A stretch of DNA of 64,000 bases from NCBI RefSeq assembly GCF_018873765.1, contig NC_057925.1, positions 6,149,568 through 6,213,567 of the forward strand, read 5' to 3'. A program made the position numbers and the translations under genes. A model generated the notes under the pieces. That model ran no database searches and was not told the DNA's origin. It saw nothing but the letters and a program-made list of their open reading frames with translations. This DNA is from Telopea speciosissima (taxonomy: Eukaryota; Streptophyta; Magnoliopsida; Proteales; Proteaceae). Positions within the stretch are counted from its first letter, which is position 1; every line of letters begins with the position of its first letter. Shown one piece after another: positions 20,710 through 31,060 of this stretch.

Positions 20710-21228
20710 TTTAAATAGGGGTGTCAATAATACCCGGCTGGCCCGAACCCGCCCTGAGCCCGGCCCGAACCCGACCCTGATCTGCTAGCCCGAAGGGCGG
20801 GTCAGGGTTGAGATTTTGGCTGACCCTGGCAGGGTCGGGTCGGGTCGGGCTCAACATGGCGGGCCTAGCCCGGCCCGGCCCTGACCCGACCCTGAATTCT
20901 TTATAAGCCTTTATATGGCTGAAAATACCAAAATACCCCTAAGAGTGATAAATAACCCTAATCCCATATGGCCATATTCCCTTTTTGTTTTCACTTTTCA
21001 CATTTTCAGTCTTCCCATTCTTCTTCTTCATCCACGAGAAGCTGAGAAAGCCGCCGCTCGACGACTAGCAGCCTTCTTCTTCCTCGGTTCCTCCTTCCCA
21101 AATTCGCATCAAGGAGTCAAGGACTCAAGGTATGTTCTAATATTCAGCACTTCATTCTTATTTGGGTCTTTCCCCATCCTCGCAACAGTGCTGCTAGTAC
21201 TCAAAATCAATTTATTGTCTTCAATGAA

Positions 21229-21480
21229 TCATGATTGAGAAAGAAAGTAGACCTGAAGATGTAGATTGTAAAACACTACTGCCCCTGATGAAGCAAAGGC
21301 TGAAACATTAGACACTTCAAGGCCCTCTTCTTCCAAATTAAGCAAAACCTCTGACAGTGAACTTCTCATGTTCTGACTCCCACATATCTGAATCATTACT
21401 TCTCTTTCTTCAATTTGACTCACCGAAACACTTGGTAATGATCTTCGAACAATCCCATAATTTACTGTTTTAGCAATTAA
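21229..21480 (-). pseudogene. Captured 3' exon of a group Ib bHLH gene
   Basis: The minus-strand translation reads RRSLPSVSVSQIEEREVMIQIC, then LSEVLLNLEEEGLEVSNVS and VVFYNLHLQV. This is the C-terminal part typical of plant bHLH subgroup Ib proteins (ORG2/bHLH38 type, iron-deficiency regulators). No bHLH domain is attached; its N-terminal piece lies 2.2 kb away at 23583-23736 in the same orientation, with the lectin kinase fragment between them. It is an orphan exon inside the hAT element and cannot make a working factor. Family identification is from remembered conserved wording, not a search. Confidence 0.7.
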
Positions 21481-21817
21481 TTTAGATTGTGTTGTACTTT
21501 GAATCTTTTACTACTTAAATAATCAATTCATGGGTGCATATTAGACTGTGCCATATATAGATCTGTTGCTTTAAGAATGAAAGTTGTTTAATTTCATTTT
21601 AATGTCTATGTTAAGGTTTCAGGAACAGGAAGTGATGAGGGAGTAAAAGCTAGTAGTAGTAGTAGTGGTATTAGATTGCTGTGGGACAGAGCAATGAGAG
21701 TAGTAGCTAGCTAGTGATCATGGGATCCAAAGGATCACTTTTGGATTAAAAATATTAATGATCTCCTGTTCTGTTTGTTATAAAGGATGTTTCATGATTT
21801 TTAACTACTTAATCAGT

Positions 21818-22379
21818 TCATACTACAGAGAGGGGCGAACGGGATTCCAATTTGCTTAATCCTGCAAAGTGTGCAAGGTGCCATATAAGATTATTAATGT
21901 CATGAATGCCAATGTGTGAGATTATTTTGAGAATGGAAGAAAAATGAAAGGGGGGGGGGGGGGGTGAAGCAGGTAATAACAGGATGTTATATGTCAGATG
22001 GGGAGAGAGTCGAATAATCGATCTCTCCCTGGACTTAGGCCAGCGCTCTACTACAGTGGCAGCCACCACCACGCCAAGAGGCTCTTAGCATAATGGATTA
22101 CTGTAGGACTGGATCAAATTGGAGCTATATATAAAGACTGTTCCACCTTCTTTTTATGGACTGAGGATCTTTCCTTAGCAACAAATCACTGTCAGCCTGC
22201 CTTAGTAGACCATTCAACCGATTTATCTTAAGTCCTAAGCTAACTAACACAATTGAAAATTTTAAAACAGTATATTGATATAGAAAGAAGGCTGATTTCT
22301 CTTTCATAAAATTATTAAAAGGAAAGGAATAAGTGAATGCCCCTACCTTAGAAGAACACAGAAAAATAACTGGTATACA
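21818..22379. other. Unassigned intron DNA between captured fragments
   Basis: No gene motif seen. A G-run lies at 21951-21964. Confidence 0.4.
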
Positions 22380-23530
22380 ATGTTCCTCAAATTTGCGGTT
22401 TTGTTCCTACTCCTTAGGAGATCTGTAGCATCACAACAAGAAGATGTTGAGTTCACCTACAATGGATTTGGAGGAGTTGACTTGAGCTTGGACAGCTTAG
22501 CTCAAATTACAAACAATGGCCTCCTTACGTTGGTAAACACCACTATGCAACAGAAGGGTCATGCCTTCTACCCTCATCCGCTTCATTTCATGAATTCTTC
22601 CACAGGTAATGTTTTCTCCTTCTCCACTGCCTTTGTATTTGCCATGTATTCTGAGTTTACCACAGTAGGTGGTCCTGCAATGGCGTTTGTAATTGCACCT
22701 TCAACAAACTTCTCAAGTGCTTTACCAAGCATTTATGTAGGCCTCTTCAATAAGACCAACATCGGCAATTCATCCAACCATCTCATAGCAATCGAGATGG
22801 ATTGCATCCAAAATTTGGATTTCAATGACATCGATGGCAACCATGTCACAGCTGCTCCGGCTTCTTTTTTTAGTGATCAAGAGAACCGATATGTGAACCT
22901 GACCCTCTTCAGTAGACATGCCTTGCAACTTTGGGTGGAATATTCGGGTGAACTAAGGCAACTTTAGCTCCAATTGAAGTTCCTAAACCAAAGATCCCCC
23001 TCTTGTCCTTGAACATTGATCTTTCCCCAATCATAGTGGATCCTATGTTTGTGGTTTTCTCCTCAATAACTGCTGTCATAAAAGCACCTCATTATGTGTT
23101 GGGGTGGAGCTTCAAGATGAATGGACAAGCAAAAGCTCTGTCTCTAACTCAACTTCCTAAGCTTCCTCGAACAGGGCCTAAAACACAATCTAAAATTTTT
23201 AACATTGGATTTCCTGTGATCGGTGCTAGTTTATTGTAAATGTCGATCTTCATCATCCAATTAATTGTTGGAAGGAAGAAAAAATTCGCAGAAGTTCATG
23301 AAGATTGGGAATTTGAATATGGACCTCAGAGGTTTAAATATAAAGATCTCTACATTGCAACCAGAGGATTTAATGAGAAGGAGCTTCTTGGTATAGGTGG
23401 CTTTGGTAAGGTCTACAGAGGTATATTACCCAATTCAAATGAAAAAGTTGCAGTGAAGAGAGTATAACATGATTCAAGACAACGGGTGAGGGAATTCATT
23501 GCTGAGATCGTCAGCATCGGTAAATTGCAC
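22380..23530 (+). pseudogene. Captured L-type lectin receptor kinase fragment
   Basis: Reads as the 5' half of an L-type lectin receptor kinase: signal peptide (FLKFAVLFLLL), legume-lectin domain (FTYNGFGG, ...GHAFYPHPLHF, AFVFAMY, VEYSGE), LAPIEVPKPKIPLL, then HYVLGWSFKMNGQA, a spoiled transmembrane segment, and the start of the kinase ([51 protein letters not shown]). It stops there, before the catalytic loop. Breaks: a frameshift/stop at about 22967, TAA at 23237 in the membrane region, TAA at 23465 after VAVKRV. Such receptors sit in the plasma membrane and act in defence signalling. This piece lies in the intron of the hAT element and is not functional. Confidence 0.9.
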
Positions 23531-23582
23531 CCAAACCCATATCTTGAGACTTTGAGACTCAAAAAGAGAAATGATGGGAAAA

Positions 23583-23736
23583 TCGAGGCAATAAATTGAA
23601 CATAGAGAGTGTTTAATTTCTTGCGGCGATCACGTTCGCTGGCATTATGATTCAGCTTCTTGATTAAGGATGGATCAATATTGGTAATGGCACTAGGCTT
23701 AGGTACCCTTTGTAAATGGGAAGGATGCAAGAACAT
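23583..23736 (-). pseudogene. Captured bHLH domain exon (group Ib type)
   Basis: The minus strand encodes LIKKLNHNASERDRRKKLNTLY, the basic region and first helix of a subgroup Ib bHLH factor, with the DNA-contact residues H-N-A-S-E-R-x-R-R in place. It then runs into unrelated sequence at the border with the lectin kinase fragment, so loop and second helix are lost. It pairs with the C-terminal exon at 21229-21480. Confidence 0.8.
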
Positions 23737-24302
23737 TTGAAGTATTTATTTGGATCCATTGCATAGCAGCTCACGAAATGGAAAGAGCTTTGAATGCATA
23801 AAAAATAAATGAAAACTCATCAACTTTCTTTTTGTGTCCCTTCTCTCTTCTAGCTAACTGCCTCTTCTTGTAATGTTATGAGCTACCTTTCTATGTATAG
23901 TTGAAGATTGAAGGTAAACCTCTCTTTGGAGGTTGCAAACATTGCCACTCCTATGAATAGATATACTCTTAGATGATAGATATAGAGTCAAAGTATCAGA
24001 CTTTGGCACCACTTTCTAGTGTTTAGTAGTAAATTTACACTAGTAAATTAATTTAACTTAGGGAAAATTACATCCCCTCCCCTGTACTTTGTCTTAATTA
24101 CACGTTCTTCCCTTTGATGTATCAATCTGAGTGGGAGCAAGTCTCCTTCTTCTTCATTAATGTATCAATCTGAGTGGGAGCTCATCACTCACACCATGTA
24201 TCAATCATATAGAGCAAGTCTCCTTCTTCTTCACTATTTTCTTCAACTTATTGTTTCAAAGATCTTACACATGTCTGAATTTTTGAATTTGTACAGATCT
24301 CA

Positions 24303-26560
24303 ATGAAGGAAAACTCAAATCCAAGGCAGCCAAACTCAAGTTCAAATCATCCAAATTCAAATCCAGTTGAATCAAGCTCTAAGGATCCTGTGACAAGCTC
24401 TACAAAGGCACAACCAAACTCTAATGCGTCTGAGGTATCTTCTAATCCCCTCACTATAGGGTCATCTAGTGTTTGGAATCACTTCACTAAAGTTATACCT
24501 CCTAGTGGTTCAAAAGCTACTAAGTGTACATGCAAGTATTGCCACAAGGAATTTGGTTGTGCAAGTGAACATGGTACTAGTTCACTAAAACGACATTTGG
24601 ATAGATGTCTTCTGTGTCCAAGTAGTGAAAAAAATAAGAAGCAAAAACTTTTGGATTTTAAAGTTGACACGAGTGATGGTAAGAGTACAATCACTAGTAT
24701 CTTAGCTTGGAAATTTGATTATGAATTGTGTAGAAAGGCGCTTGCTCGCATGATTATTATGGATGAATTACCATTTATATTTGTAGAGCGGGACGGGTTT
24801 AGAGATTTTTGTAAGGCTTTACAGCCTAGGTTTAATACTTTGACCCGTAATACTGTGGCACAAGATTGCTTGCAATTGTATCTGGGGGAGAAAAAGAAGT
24901 TGCAAGATTTGTTTAAGAGAACTGCTCAACGGGTGTCCCTCACCACAGATATGTGGACTTCTATCCAAAATCTTGGTTATTTGTGCCTCACAGCACATTA
25001 CATTGACCAAAATTGGAAATTGCAAAAGAAAATCATTAACTTTTGCGTAGTCCCATCACCACATACTGGTGAAGCAATTAGTAATGCCCTTGAGCTGTGT
25101 TTGATTGATTGGGGGTTGGATAAACTGTGTAGTATTACTGTGGACAATGCAAGCAGTAATGATGTTGCAATTCGAAATTTAAAGAGAAGATTTAATAAGA
25201 AAAATGGGTTATTGTTGGGTGGTGAGTTTTTTCATATGAGATGTGCTGCCCATATTTTGAATTTGATTGTCAAGAAAGGTCTTGAGGATTGTGGAGATGT
25301 TGTAAGTAAAGTTCGTTCTGTAGTGAAGTATGTAAGGAGTTCACCATCAAGGTCACAACAGTTTAGATTGTGTTATAAGCAAGAAAAGATTGAGTGTAAG
25401 AAAGCTTTGAGTTTAGATGTTTCTACTCGTTGGAACTCTACATATCTTATGTTGCAAACTGCTTTGGAGTTTCAAAAAGCTTTTGAATGTGTAGAAGATA
25501 GAGACCCAAACTTTACTATGGAGTGCAAGGATGGGGTCCCAACTACTCAAGATTGGGAGAGAGCTAAAGTTTTATGCAAGATGTTGGAGTTTTTTTACAA
25601 TGCAACTACAAGATTGTCTGGGTCTCTTTTTACTACTTCAAATCTTTACTTCAAAGAGATTAGTGTGATTGAATCACAGTTGAACAAGTGGTCAAGAAGT
25701 GAAGATGACATGATTCGGGATATGTCATTGGCAATGAAAGAAAAATTTGACAAATATTGGGGTGGTAGTGGCACTGACAAAATGAATATTATGTTGATTG
25801 TTGCTCGTGTTCTTGATCCACGATTTAAGTTGAGATATGTGAAATATTGCTATTCAAAATTATATTCTCAACATGAGGTGGAAGAGAAAATTGAGAGGAT
25901 TAAAAATGTCATGGATCGTCTCTTGAGACATTACCAAATGCAGGGGTCGACAAGTAGTACAGTGAGAGTTGATTCATCTACAACCTCTTTTGATGGTTCA
26001 TCAATAGATGATGATGACAGTGAATTTTCAGAAAGGGGTTTTCATAATGCATTAGAAGAGGAGGAGCGTTTCCATGTGACATCTGACTTAGACAAATATT
26101 TGTTGGAAGGTATTGAGAAGGAGGATGAACTCAATTCTTTTGACATCTTGAATTGGTGGAAGGTCAATAGTACACGATTTGTGGTTCTAAATAAGATGGC
26201 AAGGGATGTTTTGGCGATTCCTGTCTCAAGTGTTGCTTCAGAGTGTGCTTTTAGCACCGGTGGTAGGATTTTAGACCAGTTCCGTAGCTCTTTGACACCT
26301 ACGATGGTAGAGGCATTGGTATGTACACAAGATTGGCTACGACAGACACCGGTTTCAATTGATGTTGAAGAGAACTTAATTGACCTTGAGAAGATCGAAT
26401 CAGGTAACAACCTTTTAAATTCCCTTATATCATTTAATTACAATAATAATAATAACATTATGAATGATGATTAAGTTTATTGATTTGTTCATTTGTTAAA
26501 TGTGTTTTTTTTTCAGCTACTAACAATGATTGTGGTGATGCAACTATAACTTTGACTTGA
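24303..26560 (+). CDS. hAT transposase (BED zinc finger, RICESLEEPER/Ac type), 714 aa
   Basis: Two coding exons, 24303-26403 and 26517-26560. The splice gt aacaac ... tttcag replaces the read-through tail after IES with a short end, ATNNDCGDATITLT. Ser/Asn-rich N-terminus; BED-type finger with C77, C80, H98, C102; RNase H-like core with D216 (TTDMWTS) and D281 (VDNASSND); hAT dimerisation region (LNWWKVNSTRF) and E647 in SVASECAFS, as expected for the third acidic residue. No stop or frameshift. It cuts and pastes elements with matching ends. Presence inside perfect terminal repeats shows it is the element's own transposase, not a domesticated gene. A further small intron in the 3' UTR is likely (gtaagg near 26595 to ttttccag at 26700). 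Confidence 0.93.
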
Positions 26561-26719
26561 TGGATGATAATGCATACTTATTTGGCGTGAACTGGTAAGG
26601 ACTTGTATCCAAACAATAGTTCTTATTAGCTAATATTTTCTTTGACATCTGTTTGTATTAATAGAGTTTTTCCCTCATTTTGGGCATTTTTTTTTCCAGG
26701 AATCCCAGATTCAAGCATA

Positions 26720-27000
26720 TCATGGAGATGGATCATGGATGCTGCTGTGATTGATGGTTGATTGTGGCAGTATTTTTATTCATGGATGATTGTAGCAGTA
26801 GTATTTTTATGGATGTTTGTGGCAGTATTTATATGGATATTTGTGGTAGATTATTATGGATGATTGTGGTAGTATTTTTATGATGTTTGTGGAAGTATTT
26901 TATTTATGGATGTTTGTGAGAGTATTTTTATTTATGGATGTTTATGGTAATATTTTTATTTATGGATTTTTATAGATGTTTGTGAATTATTTTTATTTAA
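26720..27000 (+). repeat. Degenerate tandem repeat in the hAT 3' region
   Basis: The words tggatg(a/t)ttgtggcagtatttttat recur about eight times with small changes. It is part of the non-coding 3' side of the transposon. Confidence 0.7.
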
Positions 27001-27099
27001 ATTTACAAGTCCCTCTCTCCCTCTCTCTCCTTCCCATCTTATTCTTATTATTTACAGAATTTTTCAGGTTTTTTTTAGATATATTCTTTGATATATATC

Positions 27100-27340
27100 A
27101 ATCAGGGTCAAGACAGGGTTAAAACAGGGTCAAGACAGGGTCAATCAGGGCCGACCCGACCCTGCCCGACCCTATCAGGGTCAGGTCGGGTCGGACTAGA
27201 GAAAAACCCTGGTAGGGTCGGGTCAGGGTTAAGGGTTTCTTGGCCCTGCCAGGGTTGGGTCAGGGTCAGGGTCAGGGTCAGGGTCAGGGTTTAGACCTCT
27301 AGGGTCAGGGTCAGGGTTTTGGTAGGCCCGGCCCAACCCG
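27100..27340. repeat. hAT subterminal repeat cluster
   Basis: Many copies of CAGGGTC and GTCGGGTC-type heptamers, in both orientations, adjoin the right end. A matching cluster lies at 20735-20900. Such clusters are where hAT transposases bind. Confidence 0.75.
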
Positions 27341-27357
27341 ACCCATTGACACCCCTA

Positions 27358-27902
27358 GTTTTAAATTGCCGAAAAAAATATAAAAAGAAATCGAAAGTAA
27401 CTCTCCCCTGACTGAGAATCTGAGATTCATTTCTCCTAGACGATCTGGACAAAGATGGGGAATACTGAGAACGGAAATCCCCAGGGGTGATTTTTTCGTT
27501 TTTTTCAAAAAGAAAATCCCCTAAAGAAACCCGAAATGTACGGACAACGAAACTGTCGCGAAAAACCTCCACGACACGACACACCAGAAGAAGACCCATA
27601 TTCTTCGTCCCTTAAGTTGTCAAACCATCTGGGCCCATTGATTGACAACAACACCTCTTGAACTTGCTCGGCAAGCCAAACATTGCATTTCTACCCGCTC
27701 ATAATTCAAATTCAAACGTTGCTTTACAGATATGTATATCTGGAGCACCGTAGTATGGAGCCTCAGGTCTCACTCTCCAACTACACTCAAGTCTCTCGAC
27801 TCTCAAATTTCCCTTCAAAGTTATCTCTAAACTTCAAACTAGGGAAGCCCTTGTGGAATTCTCCTTGTTTTCGCGTGTTTTGGAGAGCCAATAAATCAAA
27901 AA
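27358..27902 (+). other. Promoter side of copy 5, decayed
   Basis: Continues the unit after the hAT insertion: cgatctggacaaaga, aactgtcgcg, caaaccatctgggcccattgattgac, gaacttgctcggcaagccaaac. The W-box position reads CCGCTCATAA and no TATAAATA is present (gatatgtatatctgg instead). The promoter has lost its main landmarks. Confidence 0.5.
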
Positions 27903-28093
27903 ATGGCATTGATGTCAGCACTCTTCAGCTTTTTCGGGCTTCAATTTTCCAGTGTCTCCAACGATTTAATGGATGCAGAAACGAAGGATTGCCGTCTGAT
28001 CAGAAACAGAAACCTGTAGAAGCCAAGCCAAAATCTGGAGCTCCAATTCCAGTTTCTTACTTCCCAGTCAACTCATACCTCTCTCGCTTATAG
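27903..28093 (+). pseudogene. Small array gene, copy 5, frameshifted
   Basis: From the ATG the family N-terminus is readable (MALMSALFSFFGL) with Cys10 replaced by Phe. The segment that should encode DDHQNQKK is partly deleted and the frame changes near 27985, giving a stop at the TAG near 28017. The proper C-terminus (APIPVSYFPVNSYLSRL) is present only in another frame, up to 28093. With loss of the TATA box, the W-box and the cysteine, this copy looks dead. Its C-terminal NSYLSRL matches copy 6, its nearest relative. The long open frame that spans 27683-28093 is an artefact of the shift. Confidence 0.85.
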
Positions 28094-28316
28094 TGTCTGT
28101 CTCTGTTATCGCAATGTGTTTCTGTGTTGATATACAATTCAACAATGGCGAGGTTCAATGAAGAAAGAAAAAAATCTCAGGCCAACTCTGGTCCGGCGTG
28201 GATGATTCTGGCCGACTCGAGACCTGTTCGTGCTGGCTCGGCTAGCACACTTCGAAAGTATAAAACTGTAACTACTACGTGGGTGACTCCTCATATTGTA
28301 CATCACTAGCTTTTGA
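28094..28316 (+). other. 3' flank of copy 5
   Basis: Keeps the AAATCTCAG/GCC junction and the conserved block (ggtccggcgtggatgattc), but the donor-like word after the stop is GTGTCT rather than GTGAGT. Confidence 0.45.
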
Positions 28317-28325
28317 TAAAATTAA

Positions 28326-29934
28326 GAGAAAATTTCAGACTCCCTCTAAAAGTATTTAATATCTCAGAAACTTACCATACTTGGTCAAAATGTCACAGAC
28401 ACCTTTTACTTTATAATTTTATCTCAATTTAGTCCACTCCGTTAGATCTATACAGTTAAATCACTGTTAATTGTTTTACAATAACAAAATTATCCTTACC
28501 ACAGGATGAACTTCCCATAATACCCTTAAAGGTAAAACACAACTCTCTTGCCAGATCTGATCAAAGGGGGAGATCTGGAAATGGGTCAAAATAAGATGGC
28601 GTCGATTGCCTGGAGAAGTTCCCTGTTCTTGCCGTAGGAGAACTGGAAATGGATCAGACCAAATTGGTGGGGTTATTGAAGTTTCGTTGTTAGAGCGCCT
28701 TATAATTGGTCTTATTTATTAAGCGACTGAGAACCCAACCCTCCTCTCTCTCCAGCGGTGGCAACCTCTCCTCTCTGCAACTTCATCTTTTAATTGCAGG
28801 TTTTTTTCTAGTAAGTGATCGTTAATACCGAAACCCTTCCAGGAGAAGTTATGACTATTTCAAGAGATGTCAATCTTCACCCCAGATCTCTATGAGCTGC
28901 GGCAGAGACCACGCATGGTGAGAAGTCTTAGGAGCATCACAATCTATCTAGCCATCAGTAATTAAAACAATCAATAAATGATTCCACACAAGTCGGTGTT
29001 CCAATGATAATCAGAAACATTTTGCTTCTAGTCAAGTATGCGGCAAACGACGAAGAACTTATTTTTAATGTCATGAAGAAAAAAATCATCACCGATCAAA
29101 GCCCAAAATACCCAGTAATCATGAATTTCACGGCGAAAAAAGTGTAGGAAATTAGGGCAAACTAGTAATCTCGATTTCTGTTCTTGAAGAATTTGATCTT
29201 ACATCTAAAACTACACCACCACCACCAAGAAACAGCTTCGCAGAAAGAAAAGAAAACCCTAATTTCAATGCCTCCTTTTCATGGCCGGAGAGTATCTATA
29301 CACAAAGATCTGATCTCCAAAAAAGAAATAAGGGAAATGAAACAAAGAAAACAAAAAAAAGATAAGCAAAAAGAGAGAAGATTAGAGGAAATCAGTAGAG
29401 AAAGAGCAGAGGAGCTGTTCAAGGTCTCTAGTTTCATCTCCATCTTTCAACGCTTCAAGAACTCGTTTGAAGATGAGGACACAACAGGGGATCCTAAGCA
29501 TGCCTTTCTGCTCGTAACCATATTCTTGAGCTGATTTCTTGAGTAGTTCAACGAAGATCGGTTGATGCAAGAACTGACAACGAATCGCTCCATCTCTTCA
29601 CCGACGTACACAGGTAGTAGATCATAGATGCCCTTGAGGAACGCCTGATCAGCGATCTCTGGCGTTTCTGAACGATTCGTACCGGCGATTTCATGAGGCG
29701 GTTCGTGATTCCGAACGGGGAAGACAGTACTGCGAGGAAGTTGCAGAGAGGAGAGGTTGCCGCCACTGGAGAGAGAAGAGGGCTGGGTTTATTGAAATTA
29801 CTAAGGGATAAAATGGATATTTCACCTTTGGGTACTAACTGCGCTTAACGTTTGGTGTGTCTGTGACATTTTGACCAAGTATGGTAAGTTTCTGAGATAT
29901 TGGATACTTTTAGGGGTATCCGTGAAATTTTCCC
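28326..29934. mobile_element. Pack-MULE with perfect 9-bp TSD
   Basis: About 85-base inverted ends begin GAGAAAATTTCAG and GGGAAAATTTCAC (right reversed) and share aagtat, tctcagaaacttaccat and ggtcaaaatgtcacag. Flanked by TAAAATTAA at 28317-28325 and 29935-29943. The 1.6-kb body holds a SAUR gene fragment and other gene-like text but no transposase. It inserted just past copy 5, at nearly the same paralogous position as the element after copy 4. Confidence 0.9.
29400..29766 (-). pseudogene. Captured SAUR gene fragment
   Basis: The minus strand encodes VPVYVGEEMERFVVSS, then after a frameshift PIFVELLKKSAQEYGYEQKG and MLRIPC, then VLIFKRVLEALKDGDE. These are the conserved core and end of a small auxin-up RNA protein. 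The frameshift and the missing N-terminus make it non-functional as it stands. It lies inside the Pack-MULE. The + strand reading frame over the same bases (29184-29534) is its shadow plus unassigned sequence. Confidence 0.85.
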
Positions 29935-30039
29935 TAAAATTAATTAACAAAGATGATCTGGTACTCCCTTAAATTTGTTTTTAAAATTTTAAACACGATC
30001 CGACATTGTTTGGTTACTCTCGACCAGTTCGGATCATGG

Positions 30040-30640
30040 TTTTAGGTATCGGATCGAATCGATCGATTTTGGTCGGATTAGATAGGTATCAGCCGAGACC
30101 GATTCCAATATCGATCCGATCCAATTGTACGAAAAGGCGTAAAAGTGTAAAAAATTAGATTTTTGGGTAAGTTATACGTCACCCCTTGATTTTTGAAAAA
30201 CTCAAATCACCCCGTCTACAGTAACGGTGTTAGTTATTGGTGTGAAAGGACTATTTTACCCTTATACTAAAACATTAGAATTAAATTACAATGCTACCCT
30301 TCCTTCATCTTCAACATTAGTCAAAGGTAGTTTAGTAATTTAAATTTATTTAACTGCTTGACATCATCACTTAACAGCATAAAACTAACAGAAATGATTA
30401 ATTTGTCATATTGAGGTCTAAAGCAGGGGGTGATTTGAGTTTTTTTCAAAAACTAGGAGATGATTTGAGTTTCGTTTGAAAACCAGGGGATGATGTGTAA
30501 TTTACCCTATTTTTTTTTACAAAAAAGAAGGAGCAAAAGTGTCATATTTGCCTGAATTTGGGCGATCCCAATCCTTATCGATCGATCCAATCCGATCCAG
30601 CCGATACCAAGATCACGAACCATGGTACGAATCAAAAGAA
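30040..30640. repeat. Foldback repeat of ggtatcggatcg type, interrupted by a MITE
   Basis: Left part (atggttttaggtatcggatcg) and right part (gatccagccgataccaagatc, gaaccatgg) are roughly inverted. The MITE at 30165-30507 sits between them. Similar foldbacks lie at 32279-32506 and 54118-54317. Confidence 0.55.
30165..30507. mobile_element. Mutator-like MITE
   Basis: Ends GGGTAAGTTATACGTCACCCC and GGGTAAATTACACATCATCCC (right reversed). The arms repeat aaaaactcaaatcaccc. Flanks TAGATTTTT (30156-30164) and TATTTTTTT (30508-30516) agree at 7 of 9, so the duplication is probable but eroded. The remnant at 1290-1497 is a relative. Confidence 0.7.
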
Positions 30641-30720
30641 ATCCAAGGGGACTTGCGGATTGGGAATTTAGGCGAAAGGAGAGCTTTCAAATTAAAAGTA
30701 CTCCTTGAGATAGAAGCCTT

Positions 30721-31060
30721 GTGATGAGGTTGAAATATTTATCCACATGCCAAAGATAGGGATGAGCGCAACATAAGAGAACCTCGTCACGCTTTGCTAT
30801 GGTTTCAGGCATTCTGGAGTAGAAGAAAAGGGTTCAGGGTTTTGAAAAATGAATCAGGGATCCAACCGGTCAGTGTTGAATCTGATCTGAACTGGCTGGA
30901 ATCGATCGGAATCGACCGGATTACATCAAAAATGGATAAGAATCAGCTGAAATTGTCACGCCCGATTCTGATCCAAATACGCCGATTCAACCCGTCGGAT
31001 TACAATATTCGAAATTATGGGAAGGTTGTCAATATTGATAACAACAACAACCCTTACCAG
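30721..31060. repeat. Dispersed repeat shared with 40500-40770
   Basis: Words gaaatatttatccacatgccaaag, ggttttgaaaaa, ccggtcagtgttgaatctgat and gggaaggttgtcaa recur in the same order near 40520-40740. Probably a second copy of one unclassified element. Confidence 0.6.

Larger units (their letters stand above)
21131..24295 (+). other. Putative 5' UTR intron of the hAT transposase
   Basis: A donor AAG/GTATGT at 21131 and an acceptor TTTGTACAG/A at 24295 bracket the segment, seven bases before the transposase ATG. All captured gene pieces lie inside, so splicing would remove them from the transposase message. Near 24117-24230 the words gtatcaatctgagtgggagc and caagtctccttcttcttca are each repeated. 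cDNA is needed to confirm the splice sites. Confidence 0.5.
20718..27357 (+). mobile_element. Autonomous-looking hAT transposon, 6.64 kb
   Basis: Inverted ends TAGGGGTGTCAAT and ATTGACACCCCTA are perfect over 13 bases. The element is flanked by the identical 8-base repeat GTTTTAAA (20710-20717 and 27358-27365), the hAT signature. Subterminal regions are rich in GGGTCAGGGTC and GACCCGACCC words on both sides. Inside are an apparent 5' UTR exon ending near 21130 (aag/gtatgt), an intron to 24295 (tttgtacag), and an intact transposase gene. The intron carries fragments of two host genes. Perfect ends, duplication and ORF suggest recent insertion. It landed in the upstream region of array copy 5. 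Confidence 0.93.

Noticed and set aside
24303..26560. Transposase as a domesticated host gene
   Set aside because: It sits between perfect terminal repeats and an exact 8-bp duplication, so it is the element's own gene.
27683..28093. 136-aa ORF over copy 5
   Set aside because: Only its last 40 residues belong to the family. The rest is upstream sequence read in the wrong frame because of the frameshift.
29184..29534. Lys/Glu-rich 116-aa ORF in the SAUR Pack-MULE
   Set aside because: Its second half is the reverse strand of the SAUR fragment, and the first half has no recognisable domain.
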